Shown here piece after piece: positions 41,841 to 50,210 of a DNA stretch of 64,000 nucleotides; the first letter of the stretch is position 1, and each line of letters opens with the position of its first letter. Source of the DNA: Tumebacillus amylolyticus. Lineage in GTDB: Bacteria; Bacillota; Bacilli; Tumebacillales; Tumebacillaceae. Location of the stretch: contig NZ_JAEQNB010000001.1 in assembly GCF_016722965.1 (NCBI RefSeq), forward strand, positions 1,143,344-1,207,343, in the 5' to 3' direction. The notes under the pieces were generated by a model that searched no databases, was not told the origin of the DNA, and was given only the letters and a program-made list of their open reading frames with translations. A program made the position numbers and the translations under genes.

Positions 41841-41874
41841 AGGGAGGGCCGCCCGCGGCTCCTCCCTTTTTTTG
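41841..41874 (+). terminator. Terminator after the small membrane-protein gene
   Basis: Stem AGGGAGG.CCGC / GCGGC.CCTCCCT with T7. Confidence 0.85.
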
Positions 41875-41888
41875 CTAGGAGAGACGTT

Positions 41889-42392
41889 ATGAATTTCGAC
41901 AGCCTGTATGACACCCAACTCGTGCTCGACCGACGCATTCTTGAGGAACACGGACTGACGGTTGAGGAGATTTTCCCCAAAAAGCTCTTGGCGCTGCAAG
42001 TCGAACTCTGTGAGCTCGCCAATGAGACGCGCTGTTTCAAGTATTGGAGCCAAAAGGGGTCTGCGCCCAAAGCACGGGTTCTGGAAGAGTTCGTAGACGC
42101 CTTGCATTTCGTCTTGGGGCTGGGACTTGATCTCGGTTATCGCGACGTGCCGATCCCCGCGAGTGTCTCGTCCGTTTCAGAGCCTGTCAGCGAGCGTGAA
42201 TTGACGATGCAGTTCCAGACCCTCCTGACGCACTGTGTCGCGCTCTGTGCGCCCAGCAGAGGCGCTTATGCGACGCTTTTTGCTGAACTGCTCGCGTTGG
42301 GGAAGATGCTTGGCTTTTCCGAGCAAGAAATCCAAGACGCGTACCTCGAAAAAAATAAAAAAAACCACCTCCGTCAAAATGAGGGATATTAG
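41889..42392 (+). CDS. Dimeric (all-alpha, MazG-like) dUTPase
   Basis: A 167-residue helical NTP pyrophosphohydrolase. The metal-binding motif ALQVELCELANETRCFKYW matches ExxE of helix 2, and EEFVDALHFVLGLGL provides the second acidic pair (ExxD). It hydrolyses dUTP to dUMP, preventing uracil incorporation. TAGGAGAG precedes the ATG. Length fits the dUTPase_2 family. Confidence 0.87.
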   Translation: MNFDSLYDTQLVLDRRILEEHGLTVEEIFPKKLLALQVELCELANETRCFKYWSQKGSAPKARVLEEFVDALHFVLGLGLDLGYRDVPIPASVSSVSEPVSERELTMQFQTLLTHCVALCAPSRGAYATLFAELLALGKMLGFSEQEIQDAYLEKNKKNHLRQNEGY

Positions 42393-42510
42393 CACTTCCC
42401 TCGGGCAATCCTGAAAAATGTTCGTTTACAACACCCTCACGATGAGATACAATGAGGGCAACAAAACGACTGATAATCATTCTCAATGGATGAAACGACG
42501 AGGTGGTCAC

Positions 42511-42942
42511 ATGCGTGTGAATCGCATAGCAGGATTGGTTCGGGAAAAGGCTTGGGCCATCGGATATTACCGAGATCCGCAACCGATTCTGGACTGCATG
42601 GAACACGTGCTGTCTCAGTGGGATTTTCAAGCTGAGGTGGACGTCTTGGTCACAAATTGGCAAGGAAACGGCTGTCACGTACATACCAAGGTACTTGTCA
42701 AAATTGGTTCCGAAGTGTATCCTGTAATATTGTCGGAGACTTGCGAGCCAGACGTGCTCGCGTTTACCCCAAATGACGTCATCTACCTCCTCGCGGCTGT
42801 CGTCGAAGAGACGGAAGAGGAGTTGTCAAAACTGACGACAGCGGGTGCACAGATCACCGATTCTGTCGCATGGTTGCTCCAGCAGATGGAGCAGACCGAG
42901 GCTTTACACGATACCAACACCATTTACGAAACAAGGGAGTAG
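42511..42942 (+). CDS. Hypothetical protein
   Basis: A 143-residue cytoplasmic protein (VREKAWAIGYYRDPQPILDCM, FQAEVDVLVTNWQGNGCHVH, EETEEELSKLTTAGAQI). The ATG at 42511 has GAGGTGG 5 bases upstream; starts at 42418 or 42490 are possible but weaker. Acidic C-terminal half. Not recognised. It lies 9 bases before rpsD, and cotranscription with it is plausible. Confidence 0.55.
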   Translation: MRVNRIAGLVREKAWAIGYYRDPQPILDCMEHVLSQWDFQAEVDVLVTNWQGNGCHVHTKVLVKIGSEVYPVILSETCEPDVLAFTPNDVIYLLAAVVEETEEELSKLTTAGAQITDSVAWLLQQMEQTEALHDTNTIYETRE

Positions 42943-42951
42943 ATAACAGAT

Positions 42952-43557
42952 ATGGCACGTACCACTGGTCCGAAACACAAAGTTTGCCGTCAAGTTGGCC
43001 AAGCCCTTTGCGGCTCCCCGAAATGCCCGGTTCACAAGCGTCCGTACCCGCCGGGTCAACATGGTCCGACCAAGCGTAAGAAAGTTTCCGAATACGGCGT
43101 TCAGCTGCAAGAGAAGCAAAAGCTGAAGTTCATCTACGGCGTTCTCGAAAAGCAATTCCGCGCGTACTACGAAGAAGCTGCTCGTCAGAAGGGCATCACG
43201 GGTGAGAACTTGCTTCGCATCCTGAACTCCCGTCTCGACTACCTCGTGTACCAAGCGGGCTTTGCACGCACCCTCGCAGGCGCTCGTCAGCTCGTCAACC
43301 ACGGCCACGTGCTCGTCAACGGCTCCAAGGTCGACATCCCGTCGTTCCAAGTTCGCCCGGGCAACGTGATCTCGCTGCGCGAGAAGTCCCGCGATGTAAC
43401 CATCGTCAAGGAATCTCTTGAACTGGCTCCGGCTCGTCCGGGCTACCTCGACTGGAACGAGAACGAGCAAACCGCAACGTACGCTCGTCTCCCGCACCGT
43501 GAAGAGATGCCGCAAACCGTTCAAGAACATCTCATCATCGAATTCTACTCCCGTTAA
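42952..43557 (+). CDS. rpsD: 30S ribosomal protein S4
   Basis: A 201-residue primary 16S rRNA-binding protein needed early in 30S assembly. The N-terminal Cys cluster (C12, C20, C25 in KVCRQVGQALCGSPKCPVH) is of the zinc-binding type, and the S4 domain follows (LDYLVYQAGFARTLAGARQL, VNGSKVDIPSF). Full length. AAGGGAG precedes the ATG. Zinc-binding and zinc-free versions of S4 coexist in some Bacillota; this one is of the zinc type. Confidence 0.97.
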   Translation: MARTTGPKHKVCRQVGQALCGSPKCPVHKRPYPPGQHGPTKRKKVSEYGVQLQEKQKLKFIYGVLEKQFRAYYEEAARQKGITGENLLRILNSRLDYLVYQAGFARTLAGARQLVNHGHVLVNGSKVDIPSFQVRPGNVISLREKSRDVTIVKESLELAPARPGYLDWNENEQTATYARLPHREEMPQTVQEHLIIEFYSR

Positions 43558-43578
43558 TCGATACGGGTTCTGTCAAAA

Positions 43579-43616
43579 AACGCCGTGTCTTCCATTTGGA
43601 AGCGCGGCGTTTTTTC
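43579..43616 (+). terminator. Terminator after rpsD
   Basis: Stem AACGCCG.G.CTTCC / GGAAG.GCGGCGTT followed by T6. Confidence 0.85.
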
Positions 43617-43663
43617 GTTCCTCTTTATGCTAGAATAGAAGCATTCGAAGTGAGGTGTCCCTT

Positions 43664-43954
43664 TTGTCAGAAATACGTGGAGAACGTGTAAAACCGACCA
43701 GCGGCCTCGCCATCACGTCGGTGGTGTTGGGCGGGTGTACGCTGCTCGCTGCCATCGTTCCGTTTCTCAATTTCATCTGCCTCTTGACCGGACCGGTCGG
43801 CATCGTCCTCGGGGCGTTGGCGATCCGTCAAGTGAAGAACAGAGCGGAAGAGATGAAAGGCGGCGGCTTGGCGTTGACCGGGCTGTTGTTGAACGTGGCG
43901 GGTACGGCACTGACCATTTTGGTGCTGGTCTTGGTGTTTGCAGCACTTGGCTAA
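43664..43954 (+). CDS. DUF4190-like membrane protein
   Basis: A 96-residue protein with two membrane helices (LAITSVVLGGCTLLAAIVPF and GLALTGLLLNVAGTALTILV). The pattern of a GLA(I/L)TSLVLG start and a GxGLALxGL second helix is that of DUF4190. TTG start with GAGGTG 6 bases upstream. Function unknown. Confidence 0.7.
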   Translation: MSEIRGERVKPTSGLAITSVVLGGCTLLAAIVPFLNFICLLTGPVGIVLGALAIRQVKNRAEEMKGGGLALTGLLLNVAGTALTILVLVLVFAALG

Positions 43955-43963
43955 AACACAATG

Positions 43964-43996
43964 AATCCGGGGAGAAATCATCCCCGGATTTTTTTC
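43964..43996 (+). terminator. Terminator after the DUF4190-like gene
   Basis: Stem AATCCGGGGA / TCCCCGGATT followed by T7. Confidence 0.85.
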
Positions 43997-44006
43997 TAAA
44001 AAAGTT

Positions 44007-44033
44007 TGAAGGGTTCTGTCGATAGCTCTCGTC
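44007..44033 (+). promoter_or_regulatory. Possible ECF-type promoter of the sigma factor operon
   Basis: TGAAGG and CGTC separated by 17 bases recall the TGAAAC-N16-CGTA pattern used by SigW-like ECF sigma factors, placed about 45 bases before the start. It suggests self-activation but the match is imperfect. Confidence 0.35.
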
Positions 44034-44078
44034 GGTATAGGTGCGAGAACGCAATCAAGGAAGGAGGGGCCCCGCCGG

Positions 44079-44699
44079 ATGCACGAAGCAAGCGATTTGG
44101 AATGGATCAAAAAAGTTCTGGCAGGCGATGAATCCTGCTATCGCTTGCTGGTGGAGCGGTATCAGGCCCTTGTCTATACGATTGCTCTGCGCATGGTGCG
44201 CGATCGCACCGAAGCGGAAGACATCGCACAGGATGTGTTTCTGAAAGCCTACCGCACGCTGGCAGATTTCCGAGAAGAAGCGAGTTTCAAGACGTGGGTC
44301 TGCAAGATCGCCACGAACCGCTGCATCGACTGGAAACGCAAGCACGGGACACGGCAAGAGCGGACGGCGCAAGTCGAAGAGGCTGCGTGGATTCCCGATC
44401 CGAACGGCGAACGCCCGGAGCAAGCCTTGATCCGGCGAGAGACCCAATCGGAAGTCAGGCGTGTGATTGAAGAGATGCCGGAAAAGTACCGGAGTATTCT
44501 CGTCATGTATCACTTCCAAAACATGAGCTACCAAGACATCGCAGACAATCAAGAGATTTCGCCGCGCACGGTGGAGACCCGGTTGTATCGGGCCAAGCAG
44601 ATGATGCGCACGGCACTGAGAGGAGGGGGAGCGGATGAACACGCACTTGAGCGGGAACCTGTTGTTCAAGTATCTGGAGGACGACCTCGACGATCTTGA
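44079..44699 (+). CDS. ECF-type RNA polymerase sigma factor
   Basis: A 206-residue sigma-70 family protein with only regions 2 and 4. Region 2 contains RYQALVYTIALRMVRDRTEAEDIAQDVFLKAYRTL and region 4 MPEKYRSILVMYHFQNMSYQDIADNQEISPRTVETRLYRAKQ, here named by their first and last residues; both are canonical. ECF sigmas direct RNA polymerase to stress or envelope genes. The anti-sigma gene overlaps its 3' end by 65 bases. AAGGAGG lies upstream, somewhat distant from the ATG. Confidence 0.93.
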   Translation: MHEASDLEWIKKVLAGDESCYRLLVERYQALVYTIALRMVRDRTEAEDIAQDVFLKAYRTLADFREEASFKTWVCKIATNRCIDWKRKHGTRQERTAQVEEAAWIPDPNGERPEQALIRRETQSEVRRVIEEMPEKYRSILVMYHFQNMSYQDIADNQEISPRTVETRLYRAKQMMRTALRGGGADEHALEREPVVQVSGGRPRRS

Positions 44700-45099
44700 A
44701 CGCGAGAAAGTCGAAGCACACCTGGAGGTGTGTGAGCACTGCGTCGAGCAGTTGGCGGAAGTGGCGGCCATCGGAGCGGACGAAGAAGTATTCCCACTGG
44801 AACTGCCGCCGGTGGGATTCGCCGATCGGGTCATGGAGGAGTTGTCGGCGGCTCAATCCAAAGTTGTGCAGTTGCCGGTCCGTCGCCGCTCTCCGAAGTT
44901 CGAAGTGTTTACGCGTTTCGTCACGGCTGCGGCGGTCACGGGGTTCATGATGCTCGGGTCGTACCAAGCGGCCAAAGCGGGCGATCACTCGGTGGTCAAC
45001 ACCATTCAACACAAAGTGGAAGACGTATCGTCGAACACGGAAGCTATGTACGTCTCGATTCACACATGGTTTGAAAGTCTGTCGGCGAAAATTTTCTAA
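44635..45099 (+). CDS. Zinc-finger anti-sigma factor
   Basis: A 154-residue membrane-anchored regulator. Residues about 8-45 hold the anti-sigma zinc-finger motif (HLEVCEHC preceded by YLEDDLDDLEREKVEAH), and a single membrane helix (VTGFMMLGSYQAAKAG, about residues 103-120) follows. It would hold the sigma factor encoded just upstream until an envelope signal frees it. GGAGGGGG precedes the ATG. Confidence 0.9.
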   Translation: MNTHLSGNLLFKYLEDDLDDLEREKVEAHLEVCEHCVEQLAEVAAIGADEEVFPLELPPVGFADRVMEELSAAQSKVVQLPVRRRSPKFEVFTRFVTAAAVTGFMMLGSYQAAKAGDHSVVNTIQHKVEDVSSNTEAMYVSIHTWFESLSAKIF

Positions 45100-45123
45100 T
45101 CAAACGAACGGAGGGAACCATTC

Positions 45124-45876
45124 ATGCATTGCCACAATCATCCGGAACATGAAGTTGCCCGCGAGTGCCGGGCCTGCCATCATCTGATCTGTGCAGAGTG
45201 CATCGTCGAAGTCGGGGCCGAAGTGATGTGCAAGTCCTGCGTCGCCGAACGATTGCTCACGATGCAAGCCGGCCAGCAACAACGCCCGCAAGCCCGATTG
45301 CAAAAATCGGCTGCCGAGGCAAATCCGCACTTGCAAGCTGTCAAGACGCTGCACGACAAGGACGAAGCGTTGAACCGTCCTCTGAAAAGCGGATTCCTCA
45401 CCGTGCTGTTCTCGTGTCTGCCGGGGCTCGGGCACTACTACCTCGGGTTGGAGAAGCGCGGGTTGAATCTCATGGTGATGTTCTTCTCCCTGATCTTCCT
45501 CGTGTCGATTATCCCGAACATCGTGACGTTCCCGCTGGGACTGGGCTTCCCGATCTTGTGGTTCTACGCCCAGTTTGACGCGCTGAAGTACCGCTCGCTG
45601 ATCAACGAGGGCGCGTTCTACGAAGACAAAGCGGTGATTCCGCAGATGATGCGCTTTGTTACGTACAAACATCTGGGCGCTCTGTTGGCGTTTCTCGCGC
45701 TGATGGGGATGGTCGGCAACTTGCTTAACATGGTTCAGATCGAGTACACTTTGAGAGAAACCATTAAGCAACTCCTCTCCGGGCTGGTCTTGCTGGGAGT
45801 CGGGTTCTGGATCTTAAAGGGCAAGAACGTTCCGTTCGTGCCAAGAGAAGAGAGTGAAGATCGCAACCATGCGTAG
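45124..45876 (+). CDS. B-box-type zinc-finger membrane protein
   Basis: A 250-residue protein. The N-terminus MHCHNHPEHEVARECRACHH plus the following ICAECIVEVG...MCKSC forms a B-box-like zinc-binding region with paired Cys/His. About four membrane helices follow (for example GLNLMVMFFSLIFLVSIIP), with the segment LPGLGHYYLGLEKRG typical of small TM2-like or DUF5683-like membrane proteins. In the same operon as the ECF sigma factor and the DUF4097 gene. Function unknown. Confidence 0.75.
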   Translation: MHCHNHPEHEVARECRACHHLICAECIVEVGAEVMCKSCVAERLLTMQAGQQQRPQARLQKSAAEANPHLQAVKTLHDKDEALNRPLKSGFLTVLFSCLPGLGHYYLGLEKRGLNLMVMFFSLIFLVSIIPNIVTFPLGLGFPILWFYAQFDALKYRSLINEGAFYEDKAVIPQMMRFVTYKHLGALLAFLALMGMVGNLLNMVQIEYTLRETIKQLLSGLVLLGVGFWILKGKNVPFVPREESEDRNHA

Positions 45877-47179
45877 AGTAGGAACTTTGACCAGTGCGTG
45901 CACCTTGCTCGCACTTGGTCTTTTGCTTTTCTCAGACCTGTTGTTTCATAAGCATTGGTTTCTCGGCGGTTTGAATTTCTGGCCGGTGGTGGTCGCAGGT
46001 CTTTTTGCAGAACTGGTGTACGGTGTGTATAAGATTCGACGCAAGCGCCTGCCGGAGCGGTTGAAACTCGACGGGCGTTCGCTTGGGCTTTTGTTCCTCG
46101 TCACTGTGTTCTCCGTCAACTTCTACCTTGGAGCGACCAAGGTCGCGGAGGGAGCACAGGAGGAAGCGACGGCCGCCCCGACACCGACCTCCTTGTTCAC
46201 CGTGACGCAACGAGACGTTCAACTCCCGAAATTGGGAGCGACGCTGCGACCCGATTCCCGCCAAGTGGTGATTCAGAACCCGCTTGGCAAAGTGGAAGTC
46301 GTGGGGTCGTCCGAGCGGACGATTCAGATCGAAGGCGTTGCCCATATGACCGGCTCGGACGTCAGCATGCTCGAAACCCAAGCCTTGTCGTTGGCACCGG
46401 TGGTCGATTTCGGGCCGACGATGACGGTCGCCGTGCGCGCAGACAAGCTGGCAGGCGAAGAGAAGGACCCGCGTCGTGTCGATCTGCGGATTCGGGTGCC
46501 CAAAGGTGTGCAACTGACCGTACAAGCCGTGCGCGGGGATGTAAGTGTGAAGGACTTCGACGGCAACACGTCGATCTCGACGAAAACCGGCAACATCTCT
46601 GTGGACAAGCTCACCGGGGCGCTGGGAGCCGTTTCTACGAGCGGCAAGGTCAGCGCCACGAATGTGACGGGCGATCTCAACTTGAACGCCCAGCAGGGCG
46701 GTCTGGAGGCGTCTGACGTACTTGGAAATGTGACGGTCAAGTCGGACAACGGCGACGTGCAAGTGCAGAACGTCAGCGGCAAGCTCGACTTCACCGCCAA
46801 TAACGGCAAGATGTCGATCACATCCGTGGACGGCGATGTCCTCTTGCACTCCACCAACGGCCTCGTGACAGGCAATGACCTTGAAGGCGCTCTGAATGCC
46901 ACGTTGCAAGACGGTGAGTTTCGTCTGACGGGGGGTCATGTGGAAGGCCCGTGGTCGATCTCTTCGACCAACACGAAAGTCAGCCTCAATTTGCCCAAGG
47001 ACAGCAACCTCAAATTCCTGGGCGAAACCAACAAGGGTGTCATCAAAGGCCCGACCAAGCAAAGTCCGGGCAGCGCAACGAAAAGCGGCGCGTTGGTCAC
47101 CGAGCAGATGGGGGCCGGAACCTACCCGTTGACCGTGAGATCTGACAACGGAAGCATCTTTGTTACCGTACTTGATTGA
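45854..47179 (+). CDS. DUF4097-family membrane-anchored beta-helix protein
   Basis: A 441-residue protein with two N-terminal membrane helices (about residues 10-27 and 35-60; LLALGLLLFSDLLFHKHWF and WPVVVAGLFAELVYGV) and a DUF4097-type repetitive beta-sheet domain outside the membrane (recurring turns such as GDVSVKDFDGNTSISTKTGN and GDVQVQNVSGKLDFTANNG). GTG 45854 overlaps the previous gene by 23 bases; ATG 45869 is an alternative. DUF4097 proteins are frequent partners of ECF sigma operons of the envelope stress response; this supports one operon from 44079 to 47179. Confidence 0.8.
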   Translation: MKIATMRRVGTLTSACTLLALGLLLFSDLLFHKHWFLGGLNFWPVVVAGLFAELVYGVYKIRRKRLPERLKLDGRSLGLLFLVTVFSVNFYLGATKVAEGAQEEATAAPTPTSLFTVTQRDVQLPKLGATLRPDSRQVVIQNPLGKVEVVGSSERTIQIEGVAHMTGSDVSMLETQALSLAPVVDFGPTMTVAVRADKLAGEEKDPRRVDLRIRVPKGVQLTVQAVRGDVSVKDFDGNTSISTKTGNISVDKLTGALGAVSTSGKVSATNVTGDLNLNAQQGGLEASDVLGNVTVKSDNGDVQVQNVSGKLDFTANNGKMSITSVDGDVLLHSTNGLVTGNDLEGALNATLQDGEFRLTGGHVEGPWSISSTNTKVSLNLPKDSNLKFLGETNKGVIKGPTKQSPGSATKSGALVTEQMGAGTYPLTVRSDNGSIFVTVLD

Positions 47180-47240
47180 GGCTGAAATCGGCGAAAAGTC
47201 TGCAAACATTTTACAATGATGTAATGAGTTTCTAACAAAA

Positions 47241-47278
47241 CCAAGACCCCTATCTTAACGATAGGGGTCTTGATTTTT
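47241..47278 (+). terminator. Terminator of the ECF sigma operon
   Basis: Thirteen-bp stem CAAGACCCCTATC / GATAGGGGTCTTG followed by ATTTTT. Confidence 0.88.
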
Positions 47279-47294
47279 ACTACTTGAGGACGGG

Positions 47295-47489
47295 TTAGTC
47301 CATGTCGATCGCGTCCATCATGGAATCCGCGATGCGCGACATATCGTCGGTGGAGTCGCCCGCCACGTTGTTGCGGCGCATCATTTCCCAAGCGGCGATG
47401 CCTACGCCTGCGCCAAGCACCATTGCGGTGACTGTGTTCATGCCGCCGCGTTTGCGACGGGGCATCATGTCAGTGATCATTTCCCACAT
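47295..47489 (-). CDS. DUF3918-like small protein
   Basis: A 64-residue protein with one hydrophobic helix (NTVTAMVLGAGVGIAAWEMM) followed by a short acidic, Met-rich tail. The pattern resembles DUF3918/YrzQ-like small membrane proteins of Bacillota. ATG 47489 has GGAGGT 7 bases upstream; the GTG at 47498 overlaps that site and is unlikely. Function unknown. Confidence 0.6.
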   Translation of the reverse strand: MWEMITDMMPRRKRGGMNTVTAMVLGAGVGIAAWEMMRRNNVAGDSTDDMSRIADSMMDAIDMD

Positions 47490-47617
47490 GTGTACCACCT
47501 CCCGTGACTTTATTTTTTACAGTTTTTCTGAGAAGATACGCTGTTCCTGTTGGCGAAGTGTGGTATTATATTGTCATCTTCATAAATAAAACAATCTAGT
47601 GTGGGGTACATTTAAAG

Positions 47618-48070
47618 ATGAATACTGTAAAACGCGAAGATGAATTAAGAGCTAACCTAGTGAACATGTTTATCAGAATTAACAATCTTTTGATCAAGCA
47701 TGGTAACAGCAACCGTTTGGCAGGTGCGTATGGACTGTCCCAGCAACAATGGACGCTGCTCAGCGTGCTCTACCGAAGCGGCCAAGGCATGACGATGACC
47801 GAACTCGGCAAGAACCTGTTGGTGACCAAAGCCAACATGACCGGCATGGTCGACCGTCTCGAACGCGATGGTTTCGTCTCCCGTCACCCGGACCAATTCG
47901 ACCGTCGTGTGACCAAAGTTCTGCTGACCGACAAGGGCAAGGAATTCATGCTCGCCATCGAAGGTCCGCGCAATGAGTTTACCGAAGAGATGTTCGGCGA
48001 TTTCTCGCAAGAGGAATTAATGAATTTTTGTGGTTATTTAGAACGGCTGTTTGGTAGATTGGATCGTTGA
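47618..48070 (+). CDS. MarR-family transcriptional regulator
   Basis: A 150-residue winged-helix protein (LSQQQWTLLSVLYRSGQGMTMTELGKNL, then LLVTKANMTGMVDRLERDGFVSRHPDQFDRRVTKVLLTDKG, cited by its ends). The DxR(R)xxxLTxKG wing is canonical. MarR dimers usually repress efflux or stress genes and release DNA on binding small phenolic ligands or on Cys oxidation; only one Cys, near the C-terminus, is present here. No divergent partner gene is adjacent. Confidence 0.9.
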   Translation: MNTVKREDELRANLVNMFIRINNLLIKHGNSNRLAGAYGLSQQQWTLLSVLYRSGQGMTMTELGKNLLVTKANMTGMVDRLERDGFVSRHPDQFDRRVTKVLLTDKGKEFMLAIEGPRNEFTEEMFGDFSQEELMNFCGYLERLFGRLDR

Positions 48071-48127
48071 AAAACGAACGAATCCCGTCAGGAGGATGGG
48101 ACCGTTGCCAAACGCAAGGTTATAGAA

Positions 48128-48162
48128 AAAGCGGCGTCCCGTGTGGACACCGCTTTTTTTTA
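48128..48162. terminator. Bidirectional terminator
   Basis: Stem AAGCGG.GTCC / GGAC.CCGCTT between convergent genes. Confidence 0.8.
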
Positions 48163-48675
48163 TGAGAGCTTGTCTTCTTCTACTGTTTCTTGCTCATCCT
48201 TGGGTTGAGGGGGTTCGGGGATTGGGAGCGTGCCGTCGTTGATGCCTTGGATGACTTGTTGCAACTCGTGCGTCGTCGGGGAGCCTCGGAAGACATAGCG
48301 CACACGCATGTCCCGATCGAGGATGTAGACCGTCCGCGCTTGCATGAGCCCCATCAGCGTCGGGATGCGGAAGTGGAAGGCGAGTTGCCAGCGATCGTCG
48401 TAGATCAGCGGGAACCCGAAGTTGTTCCGGGTTTCGAATTTGAGATGCTTCTCCGGTTTGCCGGGGTTGACGCCGAGGACCACCGTGTCGAGCTCGGCAT
48501 AGTCGGGAAGTGCATCGCGGGCTGCACAGAGCTGTTCCCGGCAGGTGCGGGTGTTGTTGAGCGGGTAGAAGATCAGAAGTACGTTCTTCTTCCCTTTGTA
48601 GTCGTAGAGATGGACGGAGCCTTGCGTGCTGTCCATCGTAAAGTCCGGTGCGATCATGCCTAGTTCAAGCAACAT
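48160..48675 (-). CDS. Peroxiredoxin (BCP-like thioredoxin fold)
   Basis: A 171-residue AhpC/TSA protein. FYPLNNTRTCREQLCAARDA holds the PxxxTxxC peroxidatic motif (Cys about residue 47) and a second Cys five residues later, the resolving Cys arrangement of atypical two-Cys BCP-type enzymes. It reduces peroxides in the cytoplasm. The acidic, Pro/Gln-rich C-terminal tail (PEPPQPKDEQETVEEDK) is an extra. GAGGAG precedes the ATG. Confidence 0.85.
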   Translation of the reverse strand: MLLELGMIAPDFTMDSTQGSVHLYDYKGKKNVLLIFYPLNNTRTCREQLCAARDALPDYAELDTVVLGVNPGKPEKHLKFETRNNFGFPLIYDDRWQLAFHFRIPTLMGLMQARTVYILDRDMRVRYVFRGSPTTHELQQVIQGINDGTLPIPEPPQPKDEQETVEEDKLS

Positions 48676-48713
48676 ACCCCATCACTCCTCTCTTCTGCAC
48701 CAGTTTATAGAAA

Positions 48714-48750
48714 AAAAACATCCGTCGCAACCGAGGTTACGAGGATGTTT
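48714..48750 (-). terminator. Terminator of the MFS gene
   Basis: Stem AAACATCC / GGATGTTT with T7 on the minus strand; it overlaps the last codons of the gene. Confidence 0.75.
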
Positions 48751-49969
48751 GCGTCGAGGATTCAACGGTGGAGTTCGACTCCGCCAGTTTGAACAACAGA
48801 AGGGCTGCGAGCGCCGAGCAGAGCACGATCACGCCGTTGCAGGCGAGCAGAGACACGACGGAGACTTTTTGCAGCAGAGCACCTGCAACGGCTGCAGAGA
48901 CCATCATCGTGCCGATGATGAGCGGCTCCAGAATGCCGGAGACGCGGCCGAGGAAGTCGTTGTGGACGAAGGTCTGGATCAGCGAGGCAAGCCCGATGTT
49001 GAGCGTGGTGCCTCCGAAACCGACGATCAACCGGGCGAGGGCTGCGACGAGCAAATTCGGTGCCGCCGCGACGAGCAGAATGCCGAGTCCGATCAGGAAA
49101 AGTCCGGCGATGATCAGTTTGTGACGATGTTGAATCGACTTCGCGAGGGTGCCGATCAACAGAGCGGAGGTCAGCATCGCCACGCCCTGAACAGAATTCA
49201 AGATCGCCACATAGCTTTCGTCGAGATGCAGGCTTTGCGTCACGAGGAAGATCTGCAGCGAGTTGTACGATCCAAGACCGATCCCAAGCGTCATGCCGGC
49301 AATCAACATCGGACGAAGCATTCGATGCCCGACGGTGTAGCGAAAACCCTCTCGCAGTTCTGCGAAGATACGGCGGTGCGGGCGCGGGTCCGTCTCCATC
49401 GGAATGCGCAACAAGCCTGTGAGACAAATCGCCGAGAGGAGAAAGGTCGCGGTGTTGATGCCAAAGGAAAGACTCACACCGACCAGCGCGAAAACGCCCG
49501 TTCCGATCATCGGGCCGACGATGCGCAGGGTATTGCGAGTGACTTGTGTAAGCGAGTTGGCCGCAATCGAGTGTTCCTTGGGTACGACGTGAGCGACAAC
49601 CGCCGTGCGAGCAGGGTCGAAGAAAGATTGAAAGCATCCGGCGAGCAAGGCTCCGACATACGCGAACGGCAACCAGCCGGTCAAGAACGCCAGTGCGATC
49701 ACCAGCATTGCAGCGGAACGCAACAGATCAGACACAATCATCGTCTTGACCCGGTTCCATCGATCGACCCAGACGCCGGCAAACGGTGTCACGAACAGCA
49801 CGGGCGCATATTCGCAAACGGTAATCACCGAGACGGCAAGCGAGGAGCCGTGCGAGACTTGGTAGACCCAGAAGAGCAGGGCCATGTTGCGAATCCAGTC
49901 GCCGGTCTCGGAGAAGATCTGAGCCAGCCACAAACGGCGAAATGTCGCCAAACGCAAAACGGAGACCAT
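48737..49969 (-). CDS. MFS transporter (EntS/MFS_3-like exporter)
   Basis: A 410-residue protein with about twelve membrane helices. The start LATFRRLWLAQIFSETGDWIR and the loop FAGVWVDRWNRVKTMIVSDLLRS are typical of the EntS/macrolide-exporter branch of the major facilitator superfamily. ATG 49969 has AAAGGAG upstream; a longer ORF to 50311 lacks a site and adds non-conserved residues. Substrate unknown; drug or siderophore export is the family's usual role. Confidence 0.87.
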   Translation of the reverse strand: MVSVLRLATFRRLWLAQIFSETGDWIRNMALLFWVYQVSHGSSLAVSVITVCEYAPVLFVTPFAGVWVDRWNRVKTMIVSDLLRSAAMLVIALAFLTGWLPFAYVGALLAGCFQSFFDPARTAVVAHVVPKEHSIAANSLTQVTRNTLRIVGPMIGTGVFALVGVSLSFGINTATFLLSAICLTGLLRIPMETDPRPHRRIFAELREGFRYTVGHRMLRPMLIAGMTLGIGLGSYNSLQIFLVTQSLHLDESYVAILNSVQGVAMLTSALLIGTLAKSIQHRHKLIIAGLFLIGLGILLVAAAPNLLVAALARLIVGFGGTTLNIGLASLIQTFVHNDFLGRVSGILEPLIIGTMMVSAAVAGALLQKVSVVSLLACNGVIVLCSALAALLLFKLAESNSTVESSTQTSS

Positions 49970-50210
49970 CCTACACGTCTCCTTTCGTTTCAATAATAAA
50001 TGATCGACTAAAGCGCTAAACCTACTATATAAAGTTCCTTCCAGTGAGTCAATGTAAAGATTCAGTATTTTTAGGAGATATGTTGAGAGAAAAAGATCAG
50101 GAGTGATTCTTTTTTCATACTGCAGGAGAATATAGATTGGAATCGAATAAGTGTGTAACCTTATGTCGGATTTTGACGAATTGACACAATTGAGAAAGGG
50201 GGACCCTCGA

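Noticed and set aside
45932-47209. 425-codon minus-strand ORF across the DUF4097 gene
   Set aside because: Shadow of a strongly coding plus strand; no start signal and no domain.
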